The notes below the pieces were generated by a model. That model worked only from the letters and a program-made list of their open reading frames with translations, searched no databases and was not told where the DNA came from. From assembly GCF_900116115.1 (NCBI RefSeq), contig NZ_FOZP01000008.1:69501-133500 (forward strand): 64,000 bases of DNA, given 5' to 3'. Made by a program: the position numbers and the translations under genes. The DNA is from Lutibacter maritimus (GTDB taxonomy: Bacteria; Bacteroidota; Bacteroidia; Flavobacteriales; Flavobacteriaceae). This document shows, in pieces, positions 1-11,400 of this stretch. Position 1 is the first letter of the stretch. The number at the start of each line of letters is the position of its first letter.

Positions 1-63
1 GCTCAGGGGTAGAGCGTTTCCTTGGTAAGGAAGAGGTCACGGGTTCAATTCCCGTCATTGGCT
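1..63 (+). tRNA. tRNA-Thr (GGT), 5' end outside window
   Basis: The D arm, anticodon arm, T arm and 3' acceptor strand of a tRNA are readable. The anticodon loop ttggtaa gives anticodon GGT (threonine), and the T arm is acggg/cccgt around ttcaatt. The 3' acceptor strand is cattggc with discriminator t; a full CCA end is not encoded. The seven 5' acceptor bases and the two following bases lie before position 1, so the gene is truncated by the window edge. A tRNA-Thr just before tuf is the usual Bacteroidetes arrangement. Confidence 0.93.
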
Positions 64-120
64 CAAAAGTAGAATTGAATTTAACACTATATATAACTAA
101 GATTTAAAAATTAAATAATC

Positions 121-1308
121 ATGGCAAAAGCAACCTTTGATCGTTCAAAACCACATTTAAACATTGGTACTATTGGACACGTTGACCACGGTAAAACAAC
201 TTTAACAGCAGCAATTACTGTTGTATTAGCAGAAAAAGGTCTTTCTGAAATTAAAAACTTTGATCAAATTGATAACGCTCCTGAGGAGAAAGAAAGAGGT
301 ATTACAATTAATACTGCTCACGTAGAATACCAAACAGCAAATCGTCACTACGCTCACGTTGACTGTCCAGGTCACGCGGATTACGTAAAGAACATGGTAA
401 CTGGTGCTGCGCAAATGGATGGTGCAATTATCGTTGTTGCAGCAACTGATGGACCAATGCCTCAAACAAGAGAGCATATCTTATTAGGTCGTCAGGTGGG
501 TATTCCTAGATTAGTTGTATTCATGAATAAAGTGGATATGGTTGATGACGAAGAGTTATTAGAATTAGTAGAAATGGAAATCAGAGATTTATTATCATTC
601 TATGAGTATGATGGTGATAATACTCCAGTAATTCTAGGGTCTGCTTTAGGAGGTTTAAATAAAGAGCCAAAGTGGATGGAGAAAATTATGGAATTAATGG
701 ATGCTGTTGATACTTGGATTGAGTTACCTCAACGTGATGTTGATAAACCATTCTTAATGCCAGTTGAAGATGTATTCTCTATTACAGGTCGTGGTACTGT
801 TGCAACAGGTCGTATTGAGACTGGTGTAGCTAATACTGGAGATGTAGTTGATATTATTGGTATGGGTGCTGAAAAATTAGGATCTACAATTACAGGAGTA
901 GAAATGTTCCGTAAAATATTAGATAGAGGAGAAGCTGGAGATAACGTTGGTCTTTTATTAAGAGGTATCGCTAAAGAAGATATTAAGAGAGGTATGGTAA
1001 TCTGTAAAAAAGGTTCAGTAACTCCACACGCTAAATTTAAAGCTGAGGTTTATATCCTTAAAAAAGAAGAAGGTGGACGTCACACTCCATTCCACAACAA
1101 CTACCGTCCACAGTTCTACGTACGTACAACTGACGTAACAGGTACTATTAATTTACCTGAAGGAGTTGAAATGGTAATGCCAGGTGATAACTTAACAATT
1201 ACTGTTGATTTACATCAAGCAATTGCTTTAAACGTAGGTTTACGTTTTGCAATTCGTGAAGGTGGTAGAACAGTAGGTGCTGGTCAGGTAACAGAAATGT
1301 TAGACTAA
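121..1308 (+). CDS. tuf: Elongation factor Tu
   Basis: EF-Tu is the GTPase that delivers aminoacyl-tRNA to the ribosomal A site. The 395-residue product has full family length. The G motifs are all visible: GHVDHGKT near residue 19 (P loop), the switch I threonine in RGITIN, DCPGH near residue 81 and NKVD near residue 136. The C-terminal two barrels include the [11 protein letters not shown] and RTTDVTG segments. It starts at ATG with no Shine-Dalgarno sequence, only an A/T-rich leader. It lies between tRNA-Thr and tRNA-Trp and heads the secE-nusG-rpl-rpo cluster. GC is slightly higher and codons more uniform than in later genes, as expected for a highly expressed gene. Confidence 0.99.
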   Translation: MAKATFDRSKPHLNIGTIGHVDHGKTTLTAAITVVLAEKGLSEIKNFDQIDNAPEEKERGITINTAHVEYQTANRHYAHVDCPGHADYVKNMVTGAAQMDGAIIVVAATDGPMPQTREHILLGRQVGIPRLVVFMNKVDMVDDEELLELVEMEIRDLLSFYEYDGDNTPVILGSALGGLNKEPKWMEKIMELMDAVDTWIELPQRDVDKPFLMPVEDVFSITGRGTVATGRIETGVANTGDVVDIIGMGAEKLGSTITGVEMFRKILDRGEAGDNVGLLLRGIAKEDIKRGMVICKKGSVTPHAKFKAEVYILKKEEGGRHTPFHNNYRPQFYVRTTDVTGTINLPEGVEMVMPGDNLTITVDLHQAIALNVGLRFAIREGGRTVGAGQVTEMLD

Positions 1309-1342
1309 TTTTTACACCTAAAATAAATTATATACAATATAT

Positions 1343-1368
1343 AGGTGCTTCTTTATAGAGGAGCACCT
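1343..1368 (+). terminator. Hairpin between tuf and tRNA-Trp
   Basis: The arms aggtgcttct (1343-1352) and aggagcacct (1359-1368) pair over 10 bp with one G-U and a 6-nt loop. Only a short U-poor tail (tatgttt) follows, seven bases before tRNA-Trp begins. It could be a partial terminator, an RNase processing site that frees the tRNA from the tuf mRNA, or both. The pairing is seen directly; the function is inferred. Confidence 0.55.
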
Positions 1369-1375
1369 TATGTTT

Positions 1376-1448
1376 ACGGGTGTAGCTCAGTTGGTAGAGC
1401 ACTGGTCTCCAAAACCAGGTGTCGGGAGTTCGAGTCTCTCCACCCGTG
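1376..1448 (+). tRNA. tRNA-Trp (CCA)
   Basis: This is a complete 73-nt cloverleaf. The acceptor acgggtg pairs with cacccgt, the anticodon stem is ctggt/accag with loop ctccaaa (anticodon CCA, tryptophan), and the T stem is gggag/ctctc. The discriminator is G, as usual for tRNA-Trp, and CCA is not encoded. It sits between tuf and secE, a conserved position in many bacteria, and its 3' end is only 14 nt before the secE start. Confidence 0.97.
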
Positions 1449-1462
1449 CAAAATTTGAAAAA

Positions 1463-1651
1463 ATGAATTTAGTTAACTATATAAAAGACTCATTTGAAGA
1501 GTTGCGCAATAAAGTATCTTGGATTTCTTGGGAAGAAGCTCAAAAATCAACAGTAGTTGTTGCAGTATTTACTGTTTTATTTGCATTAGCAGTATTTCTA
1601 GTGGATAAAGTTTTTCAAGCAGGTTTGACTGAATATTTTAAATTATTTTAA
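1463..1651 (+). CDS. secE: Preprotein translocase subunit SecE
   Basis: SecE is the clamp subunit of the SecYEG channel in the inner membrane. The product is 62 residues, the short single-span form common in this phylum. An amphipathic stretch (residues about 5-27, with SFEELRNKVSWISWEEAQKS) precedes one membrane span (about 33-53, VVAVFTVLFALAVFLVDKVF). The ATG at 1463 is chosen because the frame can be extended upstream only by translating tRNA-Trp, which gives the familiar spurious peptide GVAQLVEH. It lies 15 nt before nusG in the same operon. Confidence 0.96.
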   Translation: MNLVNYIKDSFEELRNKVSWISWEEAQKSTVVVAVFTVLFALAVFLVDKVFQAGLTEYFKLF

Positions 1652-1666
1652 TTATAGAAGTTTCTT

Positions 1667-2218
1667 ATGACTGATTCTGTGAAAAAATGGTACGTAGTTA
1701 GGGCTATAGGTGGGCAAGAAAATAAAGTGAAAACTTATATTGAGAATGAAATTGCCCGTTTAGGTATGACAGACTATGTAGACAGAGTAATAGTTCCTAC
1801 AGAAAAAGTTATTCAAGTTCGTAATGGGAAAAAAATAAACAAAGAACGTGTATATTTCCCTGGTTATGTAATGATTGAGGCAAACTTAAGTGGAGAATTA
1901 CCACATATAATTAAATCAATTACAGGTGTAATTGGATTTTTAGGTGAAGTAAAAGGAGGAGATCCTGTGCCAATGAGAAAATCTGAAATAAACCGTATGT
2001 TAGGTAAAGTTGATGAGTTGTCAGTTCAAAATGATAACGTTGCAATACCTTATATTGTTGGTGAGACAGTAAAAGTAATTGATGGACCTTTTAATGGTTT
2101 TGATGGAACTATTGAAAAAATAAATGAAGAAAAGCGTAAACTTGAAGTTATGGTGAAAATTTTCGGAAGAAAAACACCATTAGAGTTAAGTTATATGCAA
2201 GTTGAAAAAATTTCATAA
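1667..2218 (+). CDS. nusG: Transcription termination/antitermination protein NusG
   Basis: NusG binds the RNA polymerase clamp and links it to Rho or to the ribosome. The 183-residue product has the NGN domain at the N terminus (KKWYVVRAIGGQENKVKTYI, with the FPGYVMIE strand near residue 64). The KOW domain is at the C terminus (VIDGPFNGFDGTIEKINEEK, residues about 129-150). There is no extra inserted domain. It is in the usual place between secE and rplK, and the 70-nt gap after it may hold an rplKA leader. Confidence 0.98.
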   Translation: MTDSVKKWYVVRAIGGQENKVKTYIENEIARLGMTDYVDRVIVPTEKVIQVRNGKKINKERVYFPGYVMIEANLSGELPHIIKSITGVIGFLGEVKGGDPVPMRKSEINRMLGKVDELSVQNDNVAIPYIVGETVKVIDGPFNGFDGTIEKINEEKRKLEVMVKIFGRKTPLELSYMQVEKIS

Positions 2219-2288
2219 TTGTTACATATATAATGTGGTATTGCATATCGCTTCCAAAAATGTGTAATATCTAATTTAAGATTAAAAA

Positions 2289-2732
2289 ATGGCAAAAGAA
2301 GTTAGTAAAGTAGTAAAATTACAAGTTCGTGGAGGTGCGGCAAACCCATCACCACCAGTTGGACCTGCTTTAGGTGCTGCCGGAGTTAACATTATGGAGT
2401 TCTGTAAGCAGTTTAATGCTAGAACTCAAGATAAACAAGGAAAAGTTTTACCTGTTGCAATTACTGTATATAAGGATAAATCATTCGAGTTTGTTGTAAA
2501 AACTCCTCCAGCTGCTGTTCAAATATTAGAAGCAGCTAAAGTAAAAAAAGGTTCAGCAGAGCCTAACCGTAAAAAAGTAGCCTCAGTTACTTGGGATCAA
2601 TTGAAAACAATAGCAGAAGATAAAATGGTAGATTTAAATGCATTTACAATTGAGTCTGCAATGCTAATGATGGCTGGTACAGCTCGTTCAATGGGTATTA
2701 AAGTAAGTGGAGTAGCTCCAAAAAAACAATAA
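2289..2732 (+). CDS. rplK: 50S ribosomal protein L11
   Basis: L11 binds the GTPase-associated region of 23S rRNA and is needed for the stringent response. The 147-residue product shows the proline-rich N-domain signature ([20 protein letters not shown], from about residue 15). The C-terminal RNA-binding domain ends in [11 protein letters not shown]. Length is normal. It is 15 nt upstream of rplA, and the two are probably co-transcribed and co-regulated by L1, as in other bacteria; no clear L1 site was recognised in the leader. Confidence 0.99.
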   Translation: MAKEVSKVVKLQVRGGAANPSPPVGPALGAAGVNIMEFCKQFNARTQDKQGKVLPVAITVYKDKSFEFVVKTPPAAVQILEAAKVKKGSAEPNRKKVASVTWDQLKTIAEDKMVDLNAFTIESAMLMMAGTARSMGIKVSGVAPKKQ

Positions 2733-2747
2733 AACAGTTATTAAAAA

Positions 2748-3437
2748 ATGGCAAAATTAACTAAAAAGCAAAAGGAAGCGCACGCTAAGGTTGATCATAA
2801 TCAAGCTTATTCTTTAAAGGATGCTTCTGCTTTAGTAAAAGAAATTACTAATGTAAATTTCGATGCATCTATTGATATAGCTGTTAAATTGGGAGTAGAT
2901 CCTCGTAAAGCGAATCAAATGGTTAGAGGTGTGGTAACATTACCTCATGGAACTGGTAAAGATGTTAAAGTTTTAGCATTAGTTACTCCAGACAAAGAAG
3001 CAGAGGCTAAAGAAGCTGGTGCAGATTTTGTTGGATTAGACGAATACCTTCAAAAAATTAAAGAAGGATGGACAGATGTTGACGTAATTATTACAATGCC
3101 TAGTGTTATGGGTAAATTGGGGCCATTAGGGCGTATATTAGGACCTAGAGGTTTAATGCCTAACCCAAAAACAGGTACTGTAACTATGGATGTTGCAAAA
3201 GCTGTTACAGAAGTAAAAGCTGGTAAAATAGATTTTAAAGTTGATAAAACAGGGATTATTCATGCTGCAATAGGAAAAGCTTCATTTGATGCTGACAAAA
3301 TTGTAGATAATGCTCACGAGATTATTCAAACTTTGGTCAAAATGAAACCAACTGCTGCGAAAGGAACATATATTAAGAGTATTTACCTATCTAGTACTAT
3401 GAGTCCTAGTGTAGGTGTAGATCCTAAATCAGTTTAA
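2748..3437 (+). CDS. rplA: 50S ribosomal protein L1
   Basis: L1 forms the mobile stalk that helps release E-site tRNA, and in many bacteria it represses its own operon. The 229-residue product has the family signature [20 protein letters not shown] near residues 122-141 and the [11 protein letters not shown] segment after it. It starts at ATG 15 nt after rplK. Full length, with nothing unusual seen. Confidence 0.99.
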   Translation: MAKLTKKQKEAHAKVDHNQAYSLKDASALVKEITNVNFDASIDIAVKLGVDPRKANQMVRGVVTLPHGTGKDVKVLALVTPDKEAEAKEAGADFVGLDEYLQKIKEGWTDVDVIITMPSVMGKLGPLGRILGPRGLMPNPKTGTVTMDVAKAVTEVKAGKIDFKVDKTGIIHAAIGKASFDADKIVDNAHEIIQTLVKMKPTAAKGTYIKSIYLSSTMSPSVGVDPKSV

Positions 3438-3459
3438 TTAAAGTTAAATCTTAGTAATT

Positions 3460-3975
3460 ATGACGAGAGAAGAAAAATCACAAGTAATAGAAGTTTTAAC
3501 AACTCAATTAACTGAAGGTAATATTATTTACTTAGCAGATATATCAGGCTTAAATGCTTTAGATACTTCTAATTTACGTAGAGCTTGCTTTAAAGCAAAT
3601 ATAAAATTAGCAGTTGTTAAGAACTCATTGCTTGCAAAAGCAATGGAAAGATCTGATAAAGATTTTGGAGAATTACCTACAGCATTAAAAGGGAATACTT
3701 CATTAATGTTTTCAGAAACAGGAAATGCTCCTGCAAAATTAATTAAAGAATTCCGTAAGAAATCAAATAAACCTTTATTGAAAGGAGCTTATGTTGAAGA
3801 AGCAATTTATATTGGAGATGACCAATTAGATGCTTTAGTAAACATAAAATCAAAAGAAGAGGTTATTGGAGATATCATTACGTTATTACAATCGCCAGCT
3901 AAAAATGTTGTTTCAGCATTACAATCTGGAGGTAATAAATTGTCTGGTATAATTAAAACATTATCAGAGAAATAA
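3460..3975 (+). CDS. rplJ: 50S ribosomal protein L10
   Basis: L10 anchors the L7/L12 dimers to the ribosomal stalk. The 171-residue product contains the N-terminal rRNA-binding region (EVLTTQLTEGNIIYLADISG and KLAVVKNSLLAKAM) and the C-terminal helix that binds L7/L12. The gap to rplA is only 22 nt, so the long structured L10 leader found in many bacteria cannot be present here; autoregulation, if any, would have to work differently. Confidence 0.98.
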   Translation: MTREEKSQVIEVLTTQLTEGNIIYLADISGLNALDTSNLRRACFKANIKLAVVKNSLLAKAMERSDKDFGELPTALKGNTSLMFSETGNAPAKLIKEFRKKSNKPLLKGAYVEEAIYIGDDQLDALVNIKSKEEVIGDIITLLQSPAKNVVSALQSGGNKLSGIIKTLSEK

Positions 3976-4021
3976 ATAAGTGCACTAATAAAACTAAATA
4001 ATAAAATTTAAACAAAGAGAA

Positions 4022-4399
4022 ATGGCAGATTTAAAAGATTTCGCAGAACAACTTGTTAACTTAACAGTTAAAGAAGTAAACGAGTTAGCTAAGATTTTAA
4101 AAGACGAATATGGTATTGAACCAGCAGCAGCTGCAGTAGCAGTAGCAGGTCCAGCAGCAGCTGGAGGTGATGATGCAGCTGATGAAAAAACTGAATTTGA
4201 TGTAATCTTAAAAGCAGCAGGTGCTTCTAAATTAGCAGTTGTAAAATTAGTTAAGGAATTAACTGGTTTAGGATTAAAAGAATCTAAAGAAATTGTTGAT
4301 AGCGCACCAGCACCAATTAAAGAAGGTGTTTCTAAAGACGAAGCAGAAGGTTTAAAAGCTTCATTAGAAGAAGCTGGAGCTGAGGTTGAGCTTAAATAA
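4022..4399 (+). CDS. rplL: 50S ribosomal protein L7/L12
   Basis: L7/L12 is the multi-copy stalk protein that recruits translational GTPases. The 125-residue product has the N-terminal dimerisation domain, an Ala/Pro/Gly-rich hinge (residues about 38-55) and the C-terminal factor-binding domain ([38 protein letters not shown]). The GCA-rich hinge creates a long open antisense frame that is not a gene. A strong hairpin follows at 4425-4459. Confidence 0.99.
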   Translation: MADLKDFAEQLVNLTVKEVNELAKILKDEYGIEPAAAAVAVAGPAAAGGDDAADEKTEFDVILKAAGASKLAVVKLVKELTGLGLKESKEIVDSAPAPIKEGVSKDEAEGLKASLEEAGAEVELK

Positions 4400-4424
4400 G
4401 CTCTCAATAGCAAAATCAATTTAA

Positions 4425-4459
4425 GGTTTAGGTCTTAGGTATACCCTTAGACCTAAACC
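4425..4459 (+). terminator. Attenuator-type hairpin between rplL and rpoB
   Basis: The arms ggtttaggtct (4425-4435) and agacctaaacc (4449-4459) pair perfectly over 11 bp, with three more inner pairs after a mismatch. Only a four-T run follows. It lies 26 nt after the rplL stop and 59 nt before rpoB. Partial termination or processing here is the classical way to make L7/L12 in excess over RNA polymerase; that role is inferred from position. Confidence 0.75.
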
Positions 4460-4518
4460 ATTTTGCATATATATTCGTTCTTATATTTTAATAGTTTTTA
4501 ACCTAAAGTTTTTGTCCA

Positions 4519-7500
4519 TTGGCAACAAAAAAATTTACCGAAAGAATAAACTTTGCATCAGCTAAATTGGTAACTGAATATCCTGATTTTTTAGATATTC
4601 AAGTAAAATCTTTTCAAGATTTTTTCCAATTAAAAACAAAAGCTGACGAACGAAGTACAGAAGGATTGTACAAAACCTTCTTAGATAATTTCCCAATTAC
4701 AGACACTCGTAATCAATTTGTATTAGAGTTTTTGGATTACTTTGTGGATCCTCCACGATACTCTATACAAGAATGTATTGAAAGAGGTTTAACATATTGC
4801 GTACCGTTAAAGGCAAGATTAAAGCTTTACTGTACGGATCCTGAACACGAAGATTTTGAAACAATTGTACAAGATGTTTATCTTGGAACGATTCCTTATA
4901 TGACTCACAGTGGTACCTTTGTAATTAATGGTGCTGAAAGAGTTGTAGTTTCTCAATTACATCGTTCGCCTGGAGTATTCTTCGGACAGTCATTCCATGC
5001 AAATGGAACCAAATTATATTCAGCAAGAGTAATTCCTTTTAAAGGTTCTTGGATTGAATTTGCTACCGATATCAATCAAGTGATGTATGCGTATATCGAT
5101 AGAAAGAAAAAATTACCTGTAACTACATTATTTAGAGCAATTGGTTACGAAAGAGATAAAGATATTTTAGAAATTTTTGATCTTGCAGAAGAAATTAAAG
5201 TTTCAAAAAGTGGTCTTAAAAAATATTTAGGTAGAAAATTAGCTGCACGTGTTTTAAAAACTTGGTTTGAAGATTTCGTTGATGAAGATACCGGTGAAGT
5301 TGTTTCAATTGAAAGAAACGAAATTGTATTAGATCGTGATACTATTTTAGAAAAAGAACAAATTGATGAAATTGTAGATTCTGGCGCTAAAACTATCTTA
5401 CTTCACAAGGAAGATAATGAGATGGCGGATTATGCAATTATTCATAACACTTTACAAAAAGATCCAACAAACTCTGAAAAAGAGGCTGTTGAACATATAT
5501 ATAGACAATTACGTAACGCTGAACCACCAGATTTTGAAACAGCAAAAGGAATTATTGATAAATTATTCTTTTCAGAGCAACGTTATAATTTAGGTGAAGT
5601 TGGTCGTTACAGAATGAATAAAAAGTTAGACCTTTCTATCGATATGGATGAGAAGGTATTAACAAAAGTTGATATTATTACTATCATTAAAAACTTGATA
5701 AAATTAGTAAATTCAAAAGCTGAGGTTGATGATATTGACCACTTATCTAACCGCCGTGTAAGAACTGTTGGTGAGCAATTAGCTAGTCAATTTGGTGTAG
5801 GTTTATCTCGTATGGCTCGTACAATTCGTGAAAGAATGAACGTACGCGATAATGAAGTATTTACTCCAATTGATTTGATTAATGCTAAAACATTATCATC
5901 TGTAATTAACTCATTCTTCGGTACAAACCAGTTATCTCAATTTATGGATCAAACAAATCCATTGGCTGAGATTACTCACAAACGTAGACTATCAGCATTA
6001 GGACCAGGAGGTTTGTCAAGAGAAAGAGCTGGTTTTGAGGTGCGTGACGTTCACTATACACATTACGGACGTTTATGTCCTATTGAAACACCTGAAGGTC
6101 CAAACATTGGTTTAATTTCTTCACTAGCTGTTTTTGCAAAGGTGAATAACTTAGGTTTTATTGAGACACCTTATAGAGAAGTAATTGATGGAAATGTAAA
6201 CATTTCTGATGAACCAAGATATTTAAGCGCTGAAGAGGAAGAAGGAATGAAATTTGCACAATCTAACTTACCTTTAGATGTTACAGGTAAGTTTGAAAGT
6301 GAAAAAGTAATTGTAAGAGAAGAGGCAGATTATCCGGTAGTAGATCCAAAAGAAGTAAACTTTATGGATGTAGCACCTAATCAAATTGCATCTATTTCTG
6401 CATCTTTAATTCCTTTCTTGGAGCACGATGATGCAAACCGTGCATTGATGGGATCTAACATGATGCGTCAGGCTGTTCCATTATTACAACCTGAATCTCC
6501 TATTGTTGGTACTGGATTAGAATTAAGAGTTGCTAAAGACTCTCGTATTTTAATGAATGCAGAAGGTGCTGGTGTAGTAGAATATGTTGATGCAAATACC
6601 ATCATTATTAAATATGATAGTACTGAAGAGGAAAGAATGGTAAGTTTTGATAGCGATAGCAAAACATACGATTTAATAAAATTCAGAAAAACAAACCAAG
6701 GAACTTCAATTAACTTAAAACCTATTGTTAAAAAAGGAGATAGAGTTGAAGAAGGACAAGTATTATGTGAAGGATACGCTACTCAAAAAGGTGAATTAGC
6801 CTTAGGTAGAAATATGAAAGTTGCCTTTATGCCTTGGAAAGGATATAACTTTGAGGATGCTATTGTGATTTCTGAAAAAGTTGTAAAAGAAGATATTTTC
6901 ACTTCTATACATATTGATGAATATTCATTAGAAGTTAGAGATACAAAATTAGGTGCTGAAGAATTAACCAACGATATTCCAAACGTTTCTGAAGAGGCTA
7001 CAAAAGATTTAGATGAAAACGGAATGATTCGTATTGGTGCTGAAGTGAAGCCTGGTGATATTTTAATTGGTAAAATTACGCCAAAAGGAGAATCTGATCC
7101 AACACCTGAAGAAAAATTATTAAGAGCAATTTTTGGTGATAAAGCAGGAGATGTAAAAGATGCATCATTAAAAGCTTCTCCATCATTAAGAGGTGTTGTT
7201 ATTGATAAAAAATTATTTGAAAGAGCAGTAAAAGATAAATCTAAGAGAGCTCAAGATAAAATAAGTTTAGCTAATTTAGAAAGTAAATATACTGCTAAAT
7301 TAGAAGATTTAAGAACTGTTTTAATTGATAAATTATTCACTTTAATTAGTGGAAAAACCTCTCAAGGTGTTATTAATGATTTAGGTGAAGAAATACTTCA
7401 AAAAGGTAAAAAATTCACTTTAAAAATGTTAAATGCTGTACCTGATTATAGCTATTTAACAAAAGGTGTTTGGACAACTGATGATCATATTAATGTTCTT

Positions 7501-8334
7501 GTAGCTGAGTTAATTCATAACTATAAAATTAAAGTAAATGACTTACAAGGTTCTTTGCGTCGTGAGAAATTTACGGTTTCTGTAGGAGATGAATTACCAG
7601 CAGGTATCTTAAAATTAGCTAAAATTTACATTGCTAAAAAACGTAAATTAAAAGTTGGTGATAAAATGGCGGGTCGTCACGGTAACAAAGGTATTGTTGC
7701 TCGTATTGTTCGTCAAGAAGATATGCCTTTCTTAGAAGACGGAACACCAGTTGATATTGTATTAAATCCACTTGGGGTACCATCACGTATGAACATTGGT
7801 CAGATTTATGAAACTGTTCTTGGATGGGCAGGTCAAAATTTAGGTAGAAAATTTGCAACACCAATTTTTGATGGAGCAACTATAGACCAAATTAATGCAT
7901 TAACTGATGAAGCGGGAATTCCAAGATTTGGTCATACTTATTTATATGATGGAGGAACAGGGCAACGTTTTGATCAACCTGCAACAGTAGGTGTAATATA
8001 TATGATTAAACTAGGTCATATGATTGATGATAAAATGCACGCACGTTCTATTGGACCATACTCTTTAATTACGCAACAACCATTAGGTGGTAAAGCACAA
8101 TTTGGAGGTCAACGTTTTGGTGAAATGGAAGTTTGGGCACTTGAAGCATACGGTGCATCAAGTACATTGAGAGAAATTTTAACAGTAAAATCGGATGATG
8201 TTCTTGGTAGAGCAAAAACATACGAGGCAATTGTTAAAGGAGATTCAATGCCAGAGCCAGGTTTACCAGAATCATTTAACGTATTAATGCACGAACTTAA
8301 AGGTTTAGGTTTAGACGTTAGATTAGAAGAATAA
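4519..8334 (+). CDS. rpoB: DNA-directed RNA polymerase subunit beta
   Basis: This subunit forms one half of the RNA polymerase active-site cleft. The 1271-residue product has full length for Bacteroidetes. Visible landmarks include the rifampicin-pocket region ([20 protein letters not shown] and [19 protein letters not shown]), the active-site segment [15 protein letters not shown], and the C-terminal clamp segment ([20 protein letters not shown]). The start is TTG at 4519, giving [14 protein letters not shown]; no ATG or GTG occurs near it in frame, and the next residues match the family N terminus. A hairpin precedes the gene and another follows it before rpoC. Confidence 0.98.
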   Translation: MATKKFTERINFASAKLVTEYPDFLDIQVKSFQDFFQLKTKADERSTEGLYKTFLDNFPITDTRNQFVLEFLDYFVDPPRYSIQECIERGLTYCVPLKARLKLYCTDPEHEDFETIVQDVYLGTIPYMTHSGTFVINGAERVVVSQLHRSPGVFFGQSFHANGTKLYSARVIPFKGSWIEFATDINQVMYAYIDRKKKLPVTTLFRAIGYERDKDILEIFDLAEEIKVSKSGLKKYLGRKLAARVLKTWFEDFVDEDTGEVVSIERNEIVLDRDTILEKEQIDEIVDSGAKTILLHKEDNEMADYAIIHNTLQKDPTNSEKEAVEHIYRQLRNAEPPDFETAKGIIDKLFFSEQRYNLGEVGRYRMNKKLDLSIDMDEKVLTKVDIITIIKNLIKLVNSKAEVDDIDHLSNRRVRTVGEQLASQFGVGLSRMARTIRERMNVRDNEVFTPIDLINAKTLSSVINSFFGTNQLSQFMDQTNPLAEITHKRRLSALGPGGLSRERAGFEVRDVHYTHYGRLCPIETPEGPNIGLISSLAVFAKVNNLGFIETPYREVIDGNVNISDEPRYLSAEEEEGMKFAQSNLPLDVTGKFESEKVIVREEADYPVVDPKEVNFMDVAPNQIASISASLIPFLEHDDANRALMGSNMMRQAVPLLQPESPIVGTGLELRVAKDSRILMNAEGAGVVEYVDANTIIIKYDSTEEERMVSFDSDSKTYDLIKFRKTNQGTSINLKPIVKKGDRVEEGQVLCEGYATQKGELALGRNMKVAFMPWKGYNFEDAIVISEKVVKEDIFTSIHIDEYSLEVRDTKLGAEELTNDIPNVSEEATKDLDENGMIRIGAEVKPGDILIGKITPKGESDPTPEEKLLRAIFGDKAGDVKDASLKASPSLRGVVIDKKLFERAVKDKSKRAQDKISLANLESKYTAKLEDLRTVLIDKLFTLISGKTSQGVINDLGEEILQKGKKFTLKMLNAVPDYSYLTKGVWTTDDHINVLVAELIHNYKIKVNDLQGSLRREKFTVSVGDELPAGILKLAKIYIAKKRKLKVGDKMAGRHGNKGIVARIVRQEDMPFLEDGTPVDIVLNPLGVPSRMNIGQIYETVLGWAGQNLGRKFATPIFDGATIDQINALTDEAGIPRFGHTYLYDGGTGQRFDQPATVGVIYMIKLGHMIDDKMHARSIGPYSLITQQPLGGKAQFGGQRFGEMEVWALEAYGASSTLREILTVKSDDVLGRAKTYEAIVKGDSMPEPGLPESFNVLMHELKGLGLDVRLEE

Positions 8335-8342
8335 TAACTAAA

Positions 8343-8374
8343 AATAGTAAGGAGGTAAAATCCTCCTTACTATT
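8343..8374 (+). terminator. Hairpin between rpoB and rpoC
   Basis: The arms aatagtaaggagg (8343-8355) and cctccttactatt (8362-8374) pair perfectly over 13 bp around a taaaat loop. There is no U tract directly after it, so full termination is unlikely. It sits 8 nt after the rpoB stop and 38 nt before the rpoC start. It may act as a processing or stability element that sets the beta to beta-prime ratio (inference). Confidence 0.6.
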
Positions 8375-8412
8375 CAATATATTTTTACATTTTTAAATTA
8401 TCCATCATTATT

Positions 8413-11400
8413 ATGGCAATTAAAAGCGATAAATACACTGTAAAAAAATTTAATAAAATTTCAATCGGTTTAGCATCTCCAGAAGCAATTCTTGAGAAAT
8501 CAAACGGTGAAGTTTTAAAACCAGAGACTATAAATTACCGAACTCATAAACCTGAAAGAGATGGATTATTTTGTGAGCGTATTTTTGGTCCAATCAAAGA
8601 TTATGAATGTGCCTGTGGTAAATACAAAAGAATTCGCTATAAAGGAATTGTTTGTGATCGATGTGGTGTAGAAGTTACAGAAAAGAAAGTACGTAGAGAT
8701 AGAGTTGGACATATTAATTTAGTAGTTCCTGTTGCTCATATTTGGTACTTTAAATCATTACCTAACAAAATGGGATACCTTTTAGGTTTACCATCTAAAA
8801 AGTTAGATATGATTATTTACTACGAAAGATATGTAGTAATTCAACCTGCAGGAGCTAAAAATGCAGCAGGAGAACCATTACAAAAAATGGACTTCTTAAC
8901 CGAAGAAGAGTATTTAGATATTCTTGAAAGTTTCCCTGTTGAAAATCAATATTTAGATGATAACGACCCAGATAAGTTTATAGCTAAAATGGGAGCTGCT
9001 TGTTTAATTGATTTATTTAATAGAATTGATTTAGATGAGTTGTCATATGAATTACGTCATAAAGCAAATACAGAAACATCTAAACAACGTAAAACTGAAG
9101 CATTAAAAAGATTAAATGTTGTTGAATCTTTTAGAGATGCTGCCAAAAATAGAGAAAATCGTCCTGAATGGATGATTATGAAAGTAATTCCGGTGACTCC
9201 ACCAGAATTACGTCCATTAGTTCCTTTAGATGGTGGTCGTTTTGCAACTTCAGATTTAAATGATTTATACCGAAGAGTAATAATTAGAAACAATCGTTTA
9301 AAACGTTTGGTTGAAATAAAAGCTCCTGAGGTAATTTTACGTAATGAAAAACGTATGTTACAAGAATCTGTAGATTCATTATTTGATAACACACGTAAAT
9401 CTTCAGCAGTAAAAACAGAATCTAACCGTCCATTAAAATCATTATCAGATTCATTAAAAGGTAAACAAGGACGTTTCCGTCAAAACTTACTTGGTAAACG
9501 TGTGGATTATTCAGCGCGTTCTGTAATTGTTGTTGGACCAGAATTAAAATTATACGAATGTGGATTGCCAAAAGATATGGCAGCTGAACTATACAAACCT
9601 TTTGTAATTAGAAAATTAATTGAAAGAGGAATTGTAAAAACAGTAAAATCTGCAAAGAAAATTATAGATAAGAGAGAACCAGTTGTATGGGATATATTAG
9701 AGAATGTTTTAAAAGGACACCCTGTAATGTTAAACCGTGCTCCTACGTTACACAGATTGGGTATTCAAGCTTTTCAACCAAAATTAATTGAAGGAAAAGC
9801 AATTCAATTACACCCATTAGTATGTACGGCATTCAACGCCGATTTTGATGGTGACCAGATGGCGGTTCATTTACCATTAGGACCAGAAGCTATTTTAGAA
9901 TGTCAGTTATTAATGTTGGCTTCTCATAATATTTTAAACCCTGCTAACGGTGCGCCTATTACAGTACCATCTCAGGATATGGTTCTTGGTTTATATTATA
10001 TGACCAAAGAAAGAAGATCAACACCAGAAGTTCCTGTGAAAGGTGAAGGGTTAACATTCTATTCTCCAGAAGAGGTTACAATTGCTTTTAATGAAAAAGC
10101 TGTTGATTTAAATGCTGTTATTAAAGTTAGAACAAAAGACTTTAATGATGAAAAACAATTAGTTACTAAAATTATTGAAACTACTGTAGGTAGAGTTTTA
10201 TTTAACGAAGTTGTTCCGGAAGCAGCAGGTTATGTAAATGAGGTATTAAATAAAAAATCTTTAAGAGATATTATTGGTGAAATATTAAAACTTACCGATG
10301 TTCCAACTACTGGAAAATTCTTAGATGATATGAAAGATATGGGATATAAATTTGCATTCCAAGGAGGTCTATCATTTAGTTTAGGTGATATTATTATTCC
10401 ACCAGAAAAACATAAAATGATTGCTGACGCAAACGAACAAGTTGATAATATTATAGCAAACTATAATATGGGTATGTTAACTAACAAAGAGCGTTACAAT
10501 CAGGTAATTGATATTTGGGGATCTACAAATAACCGTTTAACTGAGTTATCAATGAAACGTTTACGTGAAGATCAACAAGGATTTAACTCGGTATTTATGA
10601 TGCTTGATTCTGGTGCAAGGGGTTCAAAAGAACAAATTCGTCAGTTAACAGGTATGCGTGGATTAATGGCAAAACCTAAAAAATCAACATCAAGTGGAGG
10701 AGAAATTATTGAAAACCCAATTTTATCAAACTTTAAAGAAGGGTTATCAATTTTAGAATATTTCATTTCTACTCACGGTGCTCGTAAAGGTTTAGCAGAT
10801 ACGGCGTTAAAAACTGCCGATGCAGGTTATTTAACACGTAGATTGGTAGATGTTTCTCAAGATGTTATTATCAATGAATTTGATTGTGGTACATTAAGAG
10901 GTTTAAATGTTGAAGCACTTAAAAAGAATGACGAAATTGTTGAATCATTAAGTGAAAGAATTGAAGGTCGTGTTTCTTTATATGATGTAGTTGATCCAAT
11001 TACAGAAGAAGTTTTAGCAAAAGCTGGAGAAGAAATATCTGGAGATATTGCTAAAATAATTGAAAAATCTGCTGTTGAAGCTGTTGAAGTAAGATCTGCA
11101 TTAACCTGCGAATCTAAAAAAGGTATTTGTTCTAAATGTTATGGACATAGCCTTTCAACTAAAAAAATGGTTCAAATTGGAGAAGCAGTTGGTGTTGTAG
11201 CAGCACAATCAATAGGTGAACCTGGTACACAGTTAACACTTAGAACGTTCCACGTTGGTGGGGTTGCAGGTAATATTTCAGAAGAAAATAACTTAAAAAC
11301 TCGATTCTCTGGTATTGCACATATTGATGACTTAAAAACTGTTCAAGGAAAAGATAATGATGGAAATGAAATTAACATTGTTATTTCAAGAACATCAGAA

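Noticed and set aside
1370-1462. An N-terminal extension of SecE containing GVAQLVEH and SLSTRA
   Set aside because: It is the translation of tRNA-Trp (1376-1448), a common artefact; SecE starts at the ATG at 1463.
3438-3459. An L10 leader autoregulatory structure before rplJ
   Set aside because: The gap is only 22 nt, too short for the known L10-binding leader.
3994-4419. A long open antisense frame opposite rplL
   Set aside because: It mirrors the Ala-rich rplL coding sequence, has strongly repetitive Ala/Ser composition and no family resemblance.
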